From: Ardenticatenaceae bacterium
GTDB taxonomy: Bacteria > Chloroflexota > Anaerolineae > Promineifilales > Promineifilaceae
Reading direction: 5' to 3'
Length of the DNA stretch: 64,000 nt
Assembly (NCBI GenBank): GCA_030065875.1
Contig: JASJCR010000022.1
Coordinates: 1-64,000 of the forward strand
Of this stretch, positions 46,552-55,399 are shown one piece after another (position 1 is the first letter of the stretch; each line of letters starts with the position of its first letter). Below the pieces are notes generated by a model. It was not told the origin of the DNA. It did no database searches and was given only the letters and a program-made list of their open reading frames with translations. A program made the translations under genes and the position numbers.

Positions 46552-47148
46552 TTAACTGGCCTCCATTTGTTCTTGTCCTGCCAGGGCCACAACCGCCGTT
46601 TTGATGCTCTCCCCCATCTCTTCAATCGTAAATTCTTCTTCGACAACCAATCCGATTTTCTTAAATACTTCGATGTAACCGTAAAAGCCGCAGTAAATAA
46701 CCCAGCTGACCTGCAGGCTTTTTCGGGGATCGTCGAGATGCATCCGCACCCCTTGCAAAATCGATTCATGGAGAGAGAGGGGGAATTTTCGCATCATGCT
46801 CATTTCGTTTTCGGTCAGGCGACCAACATCGAACATTAGCCAGCTCAATTTTTTGCTCACATTTTGGAAGAAAAGCGGCAGCTCAGCGATCAGGCGATCG
46901 ATCAAATCTTCGAGCGATTGCTCTTCAATCACCCAGCTCAGGTTGTCTAGGGGATCTAACCCGTAAGCGCGAACCACTTCCTGCAGGATTTCCGTTTTAC
47001 CACCTTCAAAGAAGTAGTACAGCGAACCGGCCGTGCAGCCGCACCGCTTGGCGATCTGCCGCACCGAAGTGGCCGAATACCCCTGCAATTCGAAGAGGGC
47101 CATGCTTTGCTGAATGATTTTGTCTCTCAGATTTTTTTCTTTTGCCAT
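46552..47148 (-). CDS. TetR/AcrR family regulator, probable rdh-island regulator
   Basis: 198 residues with a clear TetR helix-turn-helix (YSATSVRQIAKRCGCTAGSL, YYFFEGGKTEIL). It is the first gene of the minus-strand rdh unit, 108 bp upstream of rdhA with no strong promoter between, so it is probably co-transcribed. Palindromes upstream of it (47172-47225) suggest autoregulation, and the operator before the AhpD-like gene carries similar GCAAGT/ACTTGC words. Control of rdhA by a TetR protein, rather than a MarR or two-component system, is inferred from position only. Confidence 0.92.
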   Translation of the reverse strand: MAKEKNLRDKIIQQSMALFELQGYSATSVRQIAKRCGCTAGSLYYFFEGGKTEILQEVVRAYGLDPLDNLSWVIEEQSLEDLIDRLIAELPLFFQNVSKKLSWLMFDVGRLTENEMSMMRKFPLSLHESILQGVRMHLDDPRKSLQVSWVIYCGFYGYIEVFKKIGLVVEEEFTIEEMGESIKTAVVALAGQEQMEAS

Positions 47149-47171
47149 GCTGCTCTCTGTCGCTTACTTAC

Positions 47172-47225
47172 CAAACGTTTGTTTAGTACAATCATAAAGC
47201 AAGCGCTCACTTACTCTGAGTGAGC
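47172..47225. promoter_or_regulatory. palindromes upstream of the rdh-island tetR
   Basis: CAAACGTTTG (47172-47181) is a perfect 10-bp palindrome. GCTCACT-N7-AGTGAGC (47205-47225) is a 7-bp inverted repeat whose left part overlaps GCAAGCGCTCACTTAC, a near-palindrome similar to GCAAGTAAGTACTTGC at 42014. These are candidate TetR operators. No clear -35/-10 pair was identified. Confidence 0.5.
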
Positions 47226-47331
47226 AATGTCATCGAATTGACCTATCGTTTGTCACCATGTGGAGGTTTATGTGGTTCAGGGGCGGACAGATCCCCTCAT
47301 GAATAGAAAATGCGCTTTCCAGTCCGACAAA

Positions 47332-47424
47332 TTCCCCCTCCCGTGTCGGGAGGGGGCTAGGGGGTGGGTGTTTTGACGGTCATTTTACCCCTCCCCCAGC
47401 CCCTCCCCGACACGGGGAGGGGGG
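47332..47424. repeat. CCCTCCC-GTGTCGG-type inverted repeat
   Basis: Arms of about 35 bases (CCCCCTCCCGTGTCGGGAGG ... and CCCCTCCCCGACACGGGGAG ...) face each other around TTTTGACGGTCATTTTA in the 394-bp spacer 47149-47542. It is a dispersed-repeat type; it may form a strong cruciform or terminator. No ORF is present in the spacer. Confidence 0.65.
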
Positions 47425-47542
47425 CTTGTTGAATTTTATGAGAACGGAATATTCGCTCGGATATTACAAAAACCAACGCAAAAGAAATACGTATTGCCTA
47501 CAATTTCAGCTTATCTAAAAAAAGGAACCGGTCATCTCGTTC

Positions 47543-48787
47543 ATGTTACGCAACCGCAATTTTCTGTTTCTCTGGTTTGTCAACGTTACAACCACCCTGG
47601 GAATCGAGCTGTTTACCGTCACAATTTTGGTAACGGTATTTGAACAAACGTCATCGACCCTTCAGGCGGCCGGCGTCATGGTCGCTCGCACGCTGCCGGC
47701 CTTTTTATTGGGCCCGGTGGCCGGGGTGCTCGTTGATCGCTTTCCGCGCAAAAACGTGCTTTTGAGCATGGATATTGTACGGCTGGGGCTGGTGGGGCTG
47801 GCGATTTGGCTGCTTCAGGGAGATGGCGGTATTCCGGTCATGGCCATCTATTTAATTTTGGCCGGGCTTTCGGCCGCTGACGTCTTTCACCGGCCCGCCC
47901 GCCTGTCGCTAATCCCATCGCTCGTCACTCAGGGGGAACTGGTGCGGGCCAACAGCGTGATCCTGGCCTCTGGCCAGATCATGATGGCGGTTTCTTACAC
48001 CGTTGGCGGCTGGTTGATCCTGGTGCTGCCGCTGCGGGAAATCGCTTTCATGGTGATCGTGATATTTTTGGCTGCCATCATAACCGCCTGGCTGATGGTT
48101 GTACCCAAGCGGGAAGGCATTGAAAGTGATGCGCCTCAGGAAACAATTTGGCGCTCTTTTGTGGCCGGATGGCAATATTTGCGTCAGCATCCGATCGCCC
48201 GGCCGCTGACGGTCATGGAAACGATTGAACATGTGCCGCACGGCATTTGGACCGGGGCGTTGATGCTGGCGTTTACCGTTCAGGCGCTGCAGGGAGATTC
48301 ACCGGACTGGGGCTATCAGGTTACCGGTTACTTTTCCGGCATGATCCTGGGTTCTCTAGCGGCATTGGGTATAAGCGGCTGGCTGCGCCGCTATCCAGGG
48401 CTCATCATTGCCGTCAATGCTTTAGGAGCCGGCGTTTTGACGATGGCCTATGCCAGCAGTCAAACGGTGTGGATGGCCACCGCTCTAGCCTTTGTATTTG
48501 GCCCTCCGTTTGCTATTCGCGACGTGGCCCAAGATTCGCTGCTGCAGGGCACTGTTGAAGATGGACAGCTCGGCCGTGTTTACGCCACTCGGGAGATGCT
48601 GCGCAACGTGGTGTTTATGTTTGCCGGTCTATTTTTCGCCTGGCTGTCTGACCTCGTGCCCATCCGCCTGATTTACGTGATTGGCGGCATCATTTATTTG
48701 CTGACCGGTATTTATGCGATGAGCAATAAAGCGCTGCGGCAAAGCCGGATGCCAACGACAGTAGAGGTTTTTGAATCATCCGGCTGA
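47543..48787 (+). CDS. MFS transporter
   Basis: 414 residues with twelve predicted membrane helices. The loop 'GVLVDRFPRKNVLLSMDIVR' matches the MFS loop 2-3 signature (G-x-x-x-D-R-x-x-R/K) of EntS/MFS_3-type exporters. The likely role is export of a drug or siderophore-like compound. ATG at 47543 has AAAGGAACC at a rather long distance. It is convergent with the next gene and overlaps it by 12 bases. Confidence 0.92.
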   Translation: MLRNRNFLFLWFVNVTTTLGIELFTVTILVTVFEQTSSTLQAAGVMVARTLPAFLLGPVAGVLVDRFPRKNVLLSMDIVRLGLVGLAIWLLQGDGGIPVMAIYLILAGLSAADVFHRPARLSLIPSLVTQGELVRANSVILASGQIMMAVSYTVGGWLILVLPLREIAFMVIVIFLAAIITAWLMVVPKREGIESDAPQETIWRSFVAGWQYLRQHPIARPLTVMETIEHVPHGIWTGALMLAFTVQALQGDSPDWGYQVTGYFSGMILGSLAALGISGWLRRYPGLIIAVNALGAGVLTMAYASSQTVWMATALAFVFGPPFAIRDVAQDSLLQGTVEDGQLGRVYATREMLRNVVFMFAGLFFAWLSDLVPIRLIYVIGGIIYLLTGIYAMSNKALRQSRMPTTVEVFESSG

Positions 48788-49423
48788 GTGATTCAGGTGA
48801 GCCACCGACACCCGGCCGAGAAGCATCTGCCCGCCGGCTGGAACTTGACCGGCTACCAGGCCGCAGTTGGGAAAATGCCATTTGGTGACCGAATCGCGGA
48901 AATGGGGCAAGTCTTCCACCATCGGCCGGGTAGAACCCCAGATGTGGCGCAGCAGAAACGAGCGCAAAAAGAAGCCGTGACCAAAGATATAAGCCAGCTG
49001 ATAATCGGTATTGGCCAACTGCTCATCCAGGTGATCGAGACGGCCGGTAAAGGTGCGAATCGACTCGGCACCAGGACCGTCGACGTGGTCGGGATCATTG
49101 GTGTCCCAGTGGTGGCGATAGCGACCCTGGCGGTAGGTCATGTCTCTGCCCCGATATGCTTCCTCTCCAAGCTGACGAAACTCTTCGATCGGCCAGGTAA
49201 CGACGCGAGCCCGCGGAAAACGGGCGATGGTGGGTTCGGCCGTTTGCTGCGCCCGCACATACGGTGAAACCACAATTAAATCGGGGGTTTTCTCCCATTG
49301 ATCGGCCGTTTGCTGTGCCTGCTCACGTCCCTTTTCAGTGAGGTGGGCCAGCCCCAAGCCACGCGATGCCATTCCGGCGTTATCTTCACTTTGTCCATGA
49401 CGGACAAGCACAAATTTTTTCAT
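48776..49423 (-). CDS. histidine phosphatase family protein
   Basis: 215 residues starting MKKFVLVRHGQSEDN, with the phosphohistidine RHG motif, a second conserved SPYVRAQQTAEPTI segment, and FGHGFFLRSFL holding the second catalytic His. Family members dephosphorylate sugar phosphates or small metabolites; the substrate is unknown. The 3' end overlaps the convergent MFS gene. Confidence 0.93.
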   Translation of the reverse strand: MKKFVLVRHGQSEDNAGMASRGLGLAHLTEKGREQAQQTADQWEKTPDLIVVSPYVRAQQTAEPTIARFPRARVVTWPIEEFRQLGEEAYRGRDMTYRQGRYRHHWDTNDPDHVDGPGAESIRTFTGRLDHLDEQLANTDYQLAYIFGHGFFLRSFLLRHIWGSTRPMVEDLPHFRDSVTKWHFPNCGLVAGQVPAGGQMLLGRVSVAHLNHSAG

Positions 49424-49473
49424 ATCTTCCTTTACGATTAAGTGGTTTACAAAAACTCTTCAAAAATTAATTG

Positions 49474-49543
49474 TCCACAGATTGCGCAGATTTTCGCAGA
49501 TTACAGAGAGAAATCTGTGAAAATTCGTGTTAATCCGTGGCTT
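49474..49543. repeat. CAGATT-type dispersed repeat
   Basis: TGTCCACAGATTGCGCAGAT followed by TTCGCAGATTACAGAGAGAA, ATCTGTGAAAATTCGTGTTA and ATCCGTGG is the longest member of the family seen at 17271, 19631, 24211, 31138 and 41871. It lies directly upstream of the phosphatase gene. Confidence 0.7.
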
Positions 49544-49602
49544 TTTTTAGCAATTCTTTTTGTAAGCTACTTAAGAGCGTTTTTATTAGCTCGTTGTAGA
49601 CG

Positions 49603-49685
49603 ATGCCTGAGCCCGTCGAAGGCTGAGTCGGATTTGAACGGCTGTGTGCTGTGCCGCTTCGGCTTCGACAAGCTCAGCCAGCGCT
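49603..49685. repeat. CTTCGACAAGCTCAG-type inverted repeat
   Basis: GCCTGAGCCCGTCGAAGGCTGAG and TTCGGCTTCGACAAGCTCAG face each other around about 35 bases. This is a common type of dispersed bacterial repeat. Together with the CAGATT unit it accounts for much of the 286-bp spacer 49424-49709; no ORF of note is present. Confidence 0.65.
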
Positions 49686-49709
49686 TTTCTGATGTTAACA
49701 AACTCTTTC

Positions 49710-52454
49710 TTAAGCCTTATCAATAAAGCTCAACACCTCATTTAAGGTCCAACCGGCCGACTCCTCCGAGATATTTTCAATCTCAAACTGCGCCAGATGG
49801 GCGTGCAAGTGGGTTGTTGTGGCCGAGTGGTGCTGAATAAATTGAACCAGGGTGGCGGCCGCGTCTTGTCGACCGGTCGGTATATATATTTCGGTGGCCA
49901 GCACCGTTAACAGCTGCAGCATGGGCACAACCGCGTGCAGCGATTGCCCTCGGTCCAGCGCATCAATCACCATCTTTTCCGCCTCGTTATGACGATTCTG
50001 GTAAGCGATGGCCCGGGCCACCATCATCTGGGACATGATTTGCAGCTGAGGCTGACGCATCTCCTCATGTAAAGCAGTGGTTTCCCGAAGAATCTGCTCG
50101 GCCGTTTGGTATTGCCCCTGATAAAAGTGCGCCCATCCGTGATTGTGCAGCGTGATCGATAAACTGCGCTTGTCCCCGGCCTCTCGTGCCACGGCCGCCG
50201 CTTCCCGATAAAGGTGCTCCCCTTCATCTGGCCGATTCAAGCGGTCGGGAATCGTACAGTTGGCCATTAACAACAGGGCGCGGTTGATCAACCGATGATC
50301 GCCAACCTGCCTGGACAGAGTTAACGCCTGCTGGGCCAAATCATAGGTCTGGGCGAAGTCAAATTGGTCGTTGAGATCACCGGCAAAGCTCAATAGCGCC
50401 AGAGCCCGGGTTTGAGGATCAGCGTTTTGGGTCAACGCCACCGCGCGCTCCCCAGATCGGTTTTCATGCTCCATGCCCATCTCGATCCAGGCCCGAAAAG
50501 CCACGGCGCGGCCGTGCAGTTCGCTGTCGAACTTCTCTAGTCGCACCGTTAAAGCCGCCAACCGGTTCAAGACCTCTTTATAGCGGCTGCGCATTTCAAA
50601 ATAGAGCACAAAAGGCAGCAGCATCCGTCCGACAAACGACCAGGCTTGGGCCTCGACAACCCACTTCCACGCGGCCAGCGCGTCATCTTCCCAGGGGGAT
50701 AAAGCGTCTAAGGCCACCAGTTGATCCCCTCCTTCGAGATGGGGCTGATGGGTAGTCAGCGTGCCAACCAAAAACTCTGCGTGGGCCTGGCGCAGCATCG
50801 CTTCGGCCGTGATCCTAGCTTGACCGAACTGGCGCAGCAGGGGATGCATTCGGTACCAACCGCCTTCCCGCTGGAGGAGGGAGCGGCCAACAAAAAGCTG
50901 AAGATCAGATCGACTCGCTCCTGCCACCTCTCGGGCCGCTTTAGCCGTAAAACCGCTTTGGAAAACGGTTAATCGGGCCAAAATGTGCTGCTGCGATTCA
51001 GCCAACCGCCGCCACGCCAGATCGAATAAGTATGGGATACTTTGATGGCGAGGCGCCCGATTGACCGCTCCTCGTGTCAGCGGAGCCAGTGTCGTTTCCA
51101 GTTCAGCTGCAATTTCCGATGGCGATTTGACATCGGTCGATCCGGCCGCCAATTCAACGGCCAGCGGCATCCCGCCAACCTGACGGCAGATCTGGATCAC
51201 GGCCGGATCGGTTTGAAAATCCGGCTGCAGACGACGGGCAGCGGAGACAAACAGCGCTTCGGCCGCCGTCTCTGACAAACCATCAAGGCGAATGAGCTGT
51301 TCCTGGGTCAGCCGCAGCCGCTCGCGAGAGGTGACGAGCAGACGCAGCCCCGGGGCCGCTTTGAGCAAAGCATCTAGCAGCAGCACCCCATCTCGCAAAT
51401 GCTCAAAATTGTCTAAAATCAGGAGCATCTCTCGCTGCGGCAGCAGGGAAAGAAGCTGTTTTTCGGCCGGATCGCGACTGTTCGGAAACAAACCGGCGGC
51501 CGTGAGCGTCCGCACAATGGCCGTGGCCGCGGCCGTCCGGGCGTCATCTTCTGGAATAATCCCCTCTAAATTGATGAATGCTACCCCGTTGAGGAAGCGA
51601 TAGCGATGACGATACCCCAGCGCCAGGGCGAGCCGCGTTTTCCCGATTCCCCCTAAACCGGCCAGGGTAATCAGCGGCCGATCACGGAGATATGTGTCTA
51701 TTTGAGCCAACAGGGTTTCGCGACCAAAAAAAGGCCCAACATCGGTCGGCAAATTATCCCGCGGTTGGGTGCGGGCCAATTTGACCCGCTTCGCCAATTC
51801 AAGCACTGCGACCGTTGGTTCGACACCCAGCTCGGTTTGGAGCATGGCCTTGCAGCTCTCAAACTGGCGCAGCGCTCCTTCAAAATCACCGAGGCGGGTG
51901 TAGAGGCGCATGATCCGGCGATGGGGCTCTTCACGCCAGGGTTCCAGGTTGATCAGGGCTTCCCAAGCTTTGATGGCCTCCGCCAGGCGGCCGGTGTCTG
52001 TCAATTCAACGGCTTGTTTTTCCCACAAACTGACCGCTAACACGCGCAGCTGCTCACGCTGGCGGAGCTGCCATTCTTCAAATTCGGGAGCGTTTGAAAT
52101 AAAAAATCCGGCCAGAAAGTCGGCCGTATGCACGGTCGGATCGTTGTGACGGCGCATCTGTGCGGACTGGCTGTGCAGGTCGGCCGCCAGGGCGACCGTT
52201 TTGCGCGTCACCTCAAGAGCTTCTGGCAGCAGCTGACCGATGTTATAGAGAGCGGAGCGCAGGCTGGCTCGAGCCTTTTTTTCCGGCGTATCGCCCCAAA
52301 GCAGGCCGGTTAAATAATCACGGGCGTGGGTTTCCCCTGTTTCCGCCACGTAAATCAAAAGAGCCAGCGCTTTTTCAGAAATAAAACCGGTAATCTGTTC
52401 CCCATCCCGCCAGACTGTAGGATACCCAAACAGCTTTAACTCAATCGACCTCAC
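49710..52454 (-). CDS. BTAD/SARP-type transcriptional regulator with NB-ARC-like ATPase and TPR
   Basis: 914 residues. Residues ~1-95 form a winged helix-like DNA-binding domain (IELKLFGYPTVWRDGEQITG; ARASLRSALYNIGQLLP). A BTAD helical domain (~100-240, GRLAEAIKAWEALINLEPWR) follows, then an NTPase with Walker A GLGGIGKTRLA and Walker B EMLLILDNFEHL (~250-530), and a C-terminal TPR-like region. Such AfsR/MalT-like proteins are ligand- or signal-controlled activators. The start is GTG at 52454 with a weak ribosome site. It is divergent to the lipoprotein unit at 52570, a possible target. Confidence 0.92.
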   Translation of the reverse strand: MRSIELKLFGYPTVWRDGEQITGFISEKALALLIYVAETGETHARDYLTGLLWGDTPEKKARASLRSALYNIGQLLPEALEVTRKTVALAADLHSQSAQMRRHNDPTVHTADFLAGFFISNAPEFEEWQLRQREQLRVLAVSLWEKQAVELTDTGRLAEAIKAWEALINLEPWREEPHRRIMRLYTRLGDFEGALRQFESCKAMLQTELGVEPTVAVLELAKRVKLARTQPRDNLPTDVGPFFGRETLLAQIDTYLRDRPLITLAGLGGIGKTRLALALGYRHRYRFLNGVAFINLEGIIPEDDARTAAATAIVRTLTAAGLFPNSRDPAEKQLLSLLPQREMLLILDNFEHLRDGVLLLDALLKAAPGLRLLVTSRERLRLTQEQLIRLDGLSETAAEALFVSAARRLQPDFQTDPAVIQICRQVGGMPLAVELAAGSTDVKSPSEIAAELETTLAPLTRGAVNRAPRHQSIPYLFDLAWRRLAESQQHILARLTVFQSGFTAKAAREVAGASRSDLQLFVGRSLLQREGGWYRMHPLLRQFGQARITAEAMLRQAHAEFLVGTLTTHQPHLEGGDQLVALDALSPWEDDALAAWKWVVEAQAWSFVGRMLLPFVLYFEMRSRYKEVLNRLAALTVRLEKFDSELHGRAVAFRAWIEMGMEHENRSGERAVALTQNADPQTRALALLSFAGDLNDQFDFAQTYDLAQQALTLSRQVGDHRLINRALLLMANCTIPDRLNRPDEGEHLYREAAAVAREAGDKRSLSITLHNHGWAHFYQGQYQTAEQILRETTALHEEMRQPQLQIMSQMMVARAIAYQNRHNEAEKMVIDALDRGQSLHAVVPMLQLLTVLATEIYIPTGRQDAAATLVQFIQHHSATTTHLHAHLAQFEIENISEESAGWTLNEVLSFIDKA

Positions 52455-52569
52455 GGCGTGATTTTAACACAGATATCCAGGCTCGTTGATAGGAAAAAGG
52501 ATACGCTCTTCACGATGAATTGACGTTTCGTCTTCATAATCACCCAAAAACCTACCGATCGAGCCGAAG

Positions 52570-52764
52570 ATGTCCAATTACACCATTTTTATTTTACGCG
52601 GCTGGCGCGACCGCCAACAAACGCACTTTCGCCTGGAAAATCCGCACACCGGTGAAATTCATCTGTTTAATTCTCTGGGCGCTCTGACCAGGTTTTTGGA
52701 GCAGATATTTGGTGAGGACTCATCAGCCGATCATAAATCAGGAGATCATCATGCAAAAAAATAA
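52570..52764 (+). CDS. small hypothetical protein (64 aa)
   Basis: Begins MSNYTIFILRGWRDRQQTHF and contains FRLENPHTGEIHLFNSLGAL, a compact soluble alpha/beta-looking protein. Its last 14 bases overlap the start of the lipoprotein gene in another frame, so the two are likely coupled. The ribosome site is weak (CGAAG). No family is recognised. Confidence 0.65.
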   Translation: MSNYTIFILRGWRDRQQTHFRLENPHTGEIHLFNSLGALTRFLEQIFGEDSSADHKSGDHHAKK

Positions 52765-54274
52765 TTTCAAAAATGTGAAGGTGGTTTGGACGAGCGTGCT
52801 GCTGCTGTTTTTAGCAGCCTGTGGGGCTGGAGAGCGTCTGGCGGAAGAAGCGGTTGAACAGATGGTTGGGGAAGGGGCGGTCGCCACCTCCGAGGCGTTT
52901 GTAGCGGCCGCGGCCACCGAATCGGCGGCACTGCTCACACCCGAAGCCGGCGAGGCCGATTCGCAGCCGGTTGTGCAGGTAGAAGAGGCCGTTGAACCCT
53001 CAGCCGGCCAGAACGACGCCAATTCCGGAGCGGATGCCGGCATGATGGATGACCCCACGCCGCTTGAGGCCGGATCCGCTTACCCAGGGCACTTAACCGG
53101 CGTGCAAAACGGCGGGGATATGTTTGACGCTTATCAAATTCGCGCGGCCGCCCATGAAATTGTGCGGGTCGTCGTCACCGGCAGCGGGGACAACACCGGA
53201 GAAATCCAATTTAACTTAAGCAACAGCGACGGCTACGACGCCGCTCAGGTTGTCCTGCCGGGCAGCTCGGCCGAGTTGGTGCTGGCATCGGCCAACGAAA
53301 ACCTCTACGAGCTGACTATTTCTCATGACGGGCTGGCCGACACGGTCAACTATACGTTTGACGTGGTTATTGAACCGGAAAACGACATTAACAGCGGCCT
53401 GGACGCCCCCAACACGCAGGAACAGGCCCTGCCCGTCGAATCTGGCGGGTCGTACAATGGGGCCTCAATCGGCAACGGGACGGGGGCCAACGATGTGGAT
53501 TGTTATATGGCAAACATCCCGGAAGAGGGTGGCAGCCTGAGCGTCGATTTAGGCGCCCCGACCGACCAGCCGTACGAAAGTTTTGTGGGTGGTGAGCTGT
53601 ATACTCCGGATGGCGAGCTGATCACCAGCACCACCGCCGCATATGGCAGCGGCGCTCTGTTGGAGTTTGGCGTGGCGGATTATGAAGTGGCGGCGGCCGG
53701 CGACTACAAGCTGTGCCTGTCGAGCTATTCGTTTTATGCCTATGGGGAATACGAGTTTTCGGTGACGGTGACCGATGCGGCCGGATCAATTGTCGGCAGC
53801 ACTGGAGAGGTTTCATCTGGGGCAGCTGTCCACGGTTCAGGAAACGATGCCTGCCTTGAGGGCACCTGGCGGGTGGCCAACTTCGACGCCTATCTGGTGG
53901 CTTCGGTCGAAACGGCTACGGCCAACACCGGTCAAGACCTCGAAATTAGCTCAACTTCTTCCGGTGATTTGCTTATCTCCTTCGATGGGCGGTCAATGAC
54001 CATGAGCGAAAATGGATTTACCGTGACCATGAGCATGATGGGCGTCACAGTGCCAACGGCGATTGACGCCAGCGGGCGGGCGACTTACACGGCCGATGGC
54101 TCAGTTTTGCAGGGGGATATCGAAGCGGTTGAAGTTGTCGAGAGCAGCGCGGGATTTGGCCTCAGCCTTGGCGGACTGGTTGGCAACCCAGTTAATTATG
54201 TCTGCAGCGGAGAAACCATGACCTGGTTTGGTCCGTATGCAATTCCAATCGAGCTGGAAAAGTTGAGTAGCTAG
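52751..54274 (+). CDS. lipoprotein with PPC-like beta domains
   Basis: 507 residues. The signal peptide ends in the lipobox LFLAAC-G (Cys near residue 24), so it is a membrane-anchored lipoprotein. An Ala/Glu-rich linker is followed by two beta domains (~100-220 and ~225-360) resembling pre-peptidase C-terminal (PPC) domains, for example GDMFDAYQIRAAAHEIVRVV, and a C-terminal lipocalin-like region (CLEGTWRVANFDAYL). ATG at 52751 with CAGGAG is chosen; the frame is open 14 codons further upstream. The function is unknown. Confidence 0.88.
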   Translation: MQKNNFKNVKVVWTSVLLLFLAACGAGERLAEEAVEQMVGEGAVATSEAFVAAAATESAALLTPEAGEADSQPVVQVEEAVEPSAGQNDANSGADAGMMDDPTPLEAGSAYPGHLTGVQNGGDMFDAYQIRAAAHEIVRVVVTGSGDNTGEIQFNLSNSDGYDAAQVVLPGSSAELVLASANENLYELTISHDGLADTVNYTFDVVIEPENDINSGLDAPNTQEQALPVESGGSYNGASIGNGTGANDVDCYMANIPEEGGSLSVDLGAPTDQPYESFVGGELYTPDGELITSTTAAYGSGALLEFGVADYEVAAAGDYKLCLSSYSFYAYGEYEFSVTVTDAAGSIVGSTGEVSSGAAVHGSGNDACLEGTWRVANFDAYLVASVETATANTGQDLEISSTSSGDLLISFDGRSMTMSENGFTVTMSMMGVTVPTAIDASGRATYTADGSVLQGDIEAVEVVESSAGFGLSLGGLVGNPVNYVCSGETMTWFGPYAIPIELEKLSS

Positions 54275-54284
54275 GCCCTTTAGC

Positions 54285-54395
54285 TTCCTGAGTGCAGCCA
54301 TCGTGGTGGATGGGCCAGCAGTATGCTGTTCGACGATGGCTGTATTTCAGGAACTAACCGAACCGGATGGAGCGCAAAACAGCTATCTTTTTGCG
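54285..54395. terminator. two hairpins after the lipoprotein gene
   Basis: 54285-54304 (TTCCTGA ... CAGCCATCGT) pairs with 54333-54353 (ACGATGGCTG ... TCAGGAA) with a 4-base bulge. A second stem, CGCAAAA-N9-TTTTGCG, lies at 54373-54395 and is followed by TTTC. The second fits an intrinsic terminator; the first is larger than needed. Confidence 0.5.
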
Positions 54396-54449
54396 TTTCA
54401 ACCGCCTGAAAACCATTGTCAGGAAAATTGTAAGGTCACTGTGGTATGC

Positions 54450-54478
54450 TTGATTCACACCTGTAAAACTGGTAATAT
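54450..54478 (+). promoter_or_regulatory. promoter of the NusG-paralogue operon
   Basis: TTGATT (54450-54455), a 17-bp spacer and TAATAT (54473-54478) predict a start near 54485 and a leader of about 160 nt before the gene at 54647. The 372-bp spacer has no ORF. Confidence 0.6.
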
Positions 54479-54646
54479 TTAGTTAGTAAACTATTTTACA
54501 ATTGGCTAATTTTTCGTGGCGTTTCTCATTAGCCATTTGGTTGCCTTGATTTTCCTCAGACAATTGAATCCATTACAGTAAGTCTTCTGCCAGTTTCTGG
54601 TGGGCTTGCGATATTTGAGCTTCAAAACTGAGCCAGACGTGCAGCA

Positions 54647-55240
54647 ATGAAGCAGTGGTATGTCCTTTACACGAAGCCACATTGCGAGGACAGGGTTGTC
54701 ACGGTTCTAAATCATCGGGGATACAATACTTATTTTCCCAAAATAATCCCCTCTCGCCGCAATTTGGCAAAATTTAATTCTAACTCGGCGCACGCATCTT
54801 CGACCGCCTTTTTTCCGCGCTATTTATTTGTTGAAGTCGACCTCGAATGTGTTCCGATATCAACCCTCCGATGGATTCCAGGGCTGCTCTATGTCCTGGG
54901 TCATGAAGGAATTCCCGCACCTGTCCCCGAAAATGTCATCAAACGCATCAATCAAAAAGTTGAGGCCCTCAACAGCTGCAGTGGGCCGGATAATCTCAAA
55001 CAAGGAGACATCGTCCGCATCAGTTCTGGCCCGCTTGAGGATTTGCTGGCCACCTTTGACCGCTCCCTTTCTTCAGGCGAGCGGGTGCAAATTTTACTAA
55101 CGCTCATGGGACAGCTAAAACGAGTGCGAATCAACCGTCAGGATATTGTAATAGTGGAGCAAAAAGCAGGCTGCCCAAATCATCGCCGGCCACGCCGCAC
55201 GCGAGGCAAGGGGCGTCACATTCGATCTACTCACGGGTAG
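54647..55240 (+). CDS. specialised NusG/RfaH-type transcription antiterminator
   Basis: 197 residues. The N-terminal NGN domain starts MKQWYVLYTKPHCEDRVVTV and has FFPRYLFVEVDL; the C-terminal KOW part has 'LKQGDIVRISSGPLEDL' and GERVQILLTLMGQLKRVRI. A short basic tail (RRPRRTRGKGRH) follows. NusG paralogues of the RfaH/UpxY/LoaP kind increase readthrough of long surface-polysaccharide or secondary-metabolite operons and are usually encoded first in them. Here four co-oriented genes follow. Housekeeping NusG is usually encoded beside secE and rplK, which are absent here, supporting a specialised role. Confidence 0.9.
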   Translation: MKQWYVLYTKPHCEDRVVTVLNHRGYNTYFPKIIPSRRNLAKFNSNSAHASSTAFFPRYLFVEVDLECVPISTLRWIPGLLYVLGHEGIPAPVPENVIKRINQKVEALNSCSGPDNLKQGDIVRISSGPLEDLLATFDRSLSSGERVQILLTLMGQLKRVRINRQDIVIVEQKAGCPNHRRPRRTRGKGRHIRSTHG

Positions 55241-55299
55241 GGTCAGCCTGTAAAAACTCTGTTGTAGCCATCGCTCCGGAGAACATCACTTTTCCGACT

Positions 55300-55317
55300 G
55301 CTGAAACCAATTTCAGC
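55300..55317 (+). promoter_or_regulatory. GCTGAAA-CCAA-TTTCAGC hairpin in the leader after the NusG paralogue
   Basis: A 7-bp perfect stem with a 4-base loop followed by TTTAAG lies between the antiterminator gene and the first biosynthetic gene. It could be a weak terminator or a recruitment hairpin for the NusG paralogue. The role is inferred from position. Confidence 0.5.
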
Positions 55318-55399
55318 TTTAAGGGCGGAGCCTGCCAAAACTCTTAAAAATCACCCCGGCCAACCCCAACCATCGGCCGATTACCCCTACCAAACAAAC

